The position numbers and the translations under genes are program-made. Of a stretch of DNA of 28,179 bases, positions 28,177 to 28,179 are shown in pieces (position 1 is the first letter of the stretch; every line of letters starts with the position of its first letter). The stretch comes from a virus. Under the pieces are notes generated by a model. The model worked only from the letters and a program-made list of their open reading frames with translations. It was not told the origin of the DNA and did not search any database. Location: IMG/VR virus record IMGVR_UViG_3300008220_000047, positions 1 to 28,179 of that record; one strand, 5' to 3'.

Positions 28177-28179
28177 GCA
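28173..28179 (+). CDS. Start of the next early gene (cut by window end)
   Basis: ATGAGCA at the right edge begins with an ATG that overlaps the previous TGA stop as ATGA, the same coupling seen repeatedly in this phage. Only two codons are visible, so nothing can be said about the product. Confidence 0.4.

Overview
This window is the structural half, plus part of the early region, of a tailed double-stranded DNA phage (Caudoviricetes) or prophage. A terminase pair, portal, scaffold, major capsid protein, capsid decoration-type protein, beta-propeller tail protein and repeat-built tail fibre lie in one long block. I see no tape-measure protein and no tail sheath. Instead there are large virion proteins between the portal and the scaffold, so a short-tailed (podovirus-like) particle fits best; that is inference. 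Nearly every gene has a GGAGG-type ribosome binding site and the base composition is moderately GC-rich. The host cannot be named from this sequence. I recognise no integrase, repressor, polymerase, endolysin, tRNA or CRISPR array here, so part of the genome is probably outside the window.

Layout. 1-603 (+): end of a rightward gene group (a fragment and two small proteins), closed by a hairpin at 615-650. 701-2911 (-): small membrane proteins, a membrane-anchored beta-rich protein and a holin-like protein, probably the lysis and accessory end of the late operon. 2915-8352 (-): fibre and tail genes. 8405-11043 (-): small neck, completion or accessory proteins. 11082-13548 (-): decoration-type protein, major capsid protein and scaffold, with a strong leftward terminator just before the scaffold gene. 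13633-20863 (-): large virion proteins, including one split across two reading frames and three with a shared C-terminal module. 20873-24869 (-): portal, TerL, a small basic protein and TerS. 24870-25114: divergent control region. 25115-28179 (+): early operon of small proteins, an SprT-like protein with an altered active site and a conserved-looking protein cut off from its next neighbour by the window edge.

The most interesting structure is non-coding. An 18-bp perfect palindrome, TTTGAGTTTAAACTCAAA, occurs six times (four exact, two with one mismatch) across both operons: between genes, inside terS, inside a tiny early ORF and between the divergent promoters. This is the arrangement expected of operators or 'stoperators', or of centromere-like sites, for a dimeric DNA-binding protein not encoded in the window. 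Beside the copy in the control region are a 15-bp inverted repeat, a near-consensus sigma70 promoter (TTGACA, 17 bp, CATAAT) and a predicted three-way-junction RNA that begins at the expected transcription start.

Inferred working order: leftward transcription makes the packaging motor, portal, large virion proteins, capsid, tail and then lysis functions; rightward transcription makes early functions. The shared palindrome could repress both arms at once.
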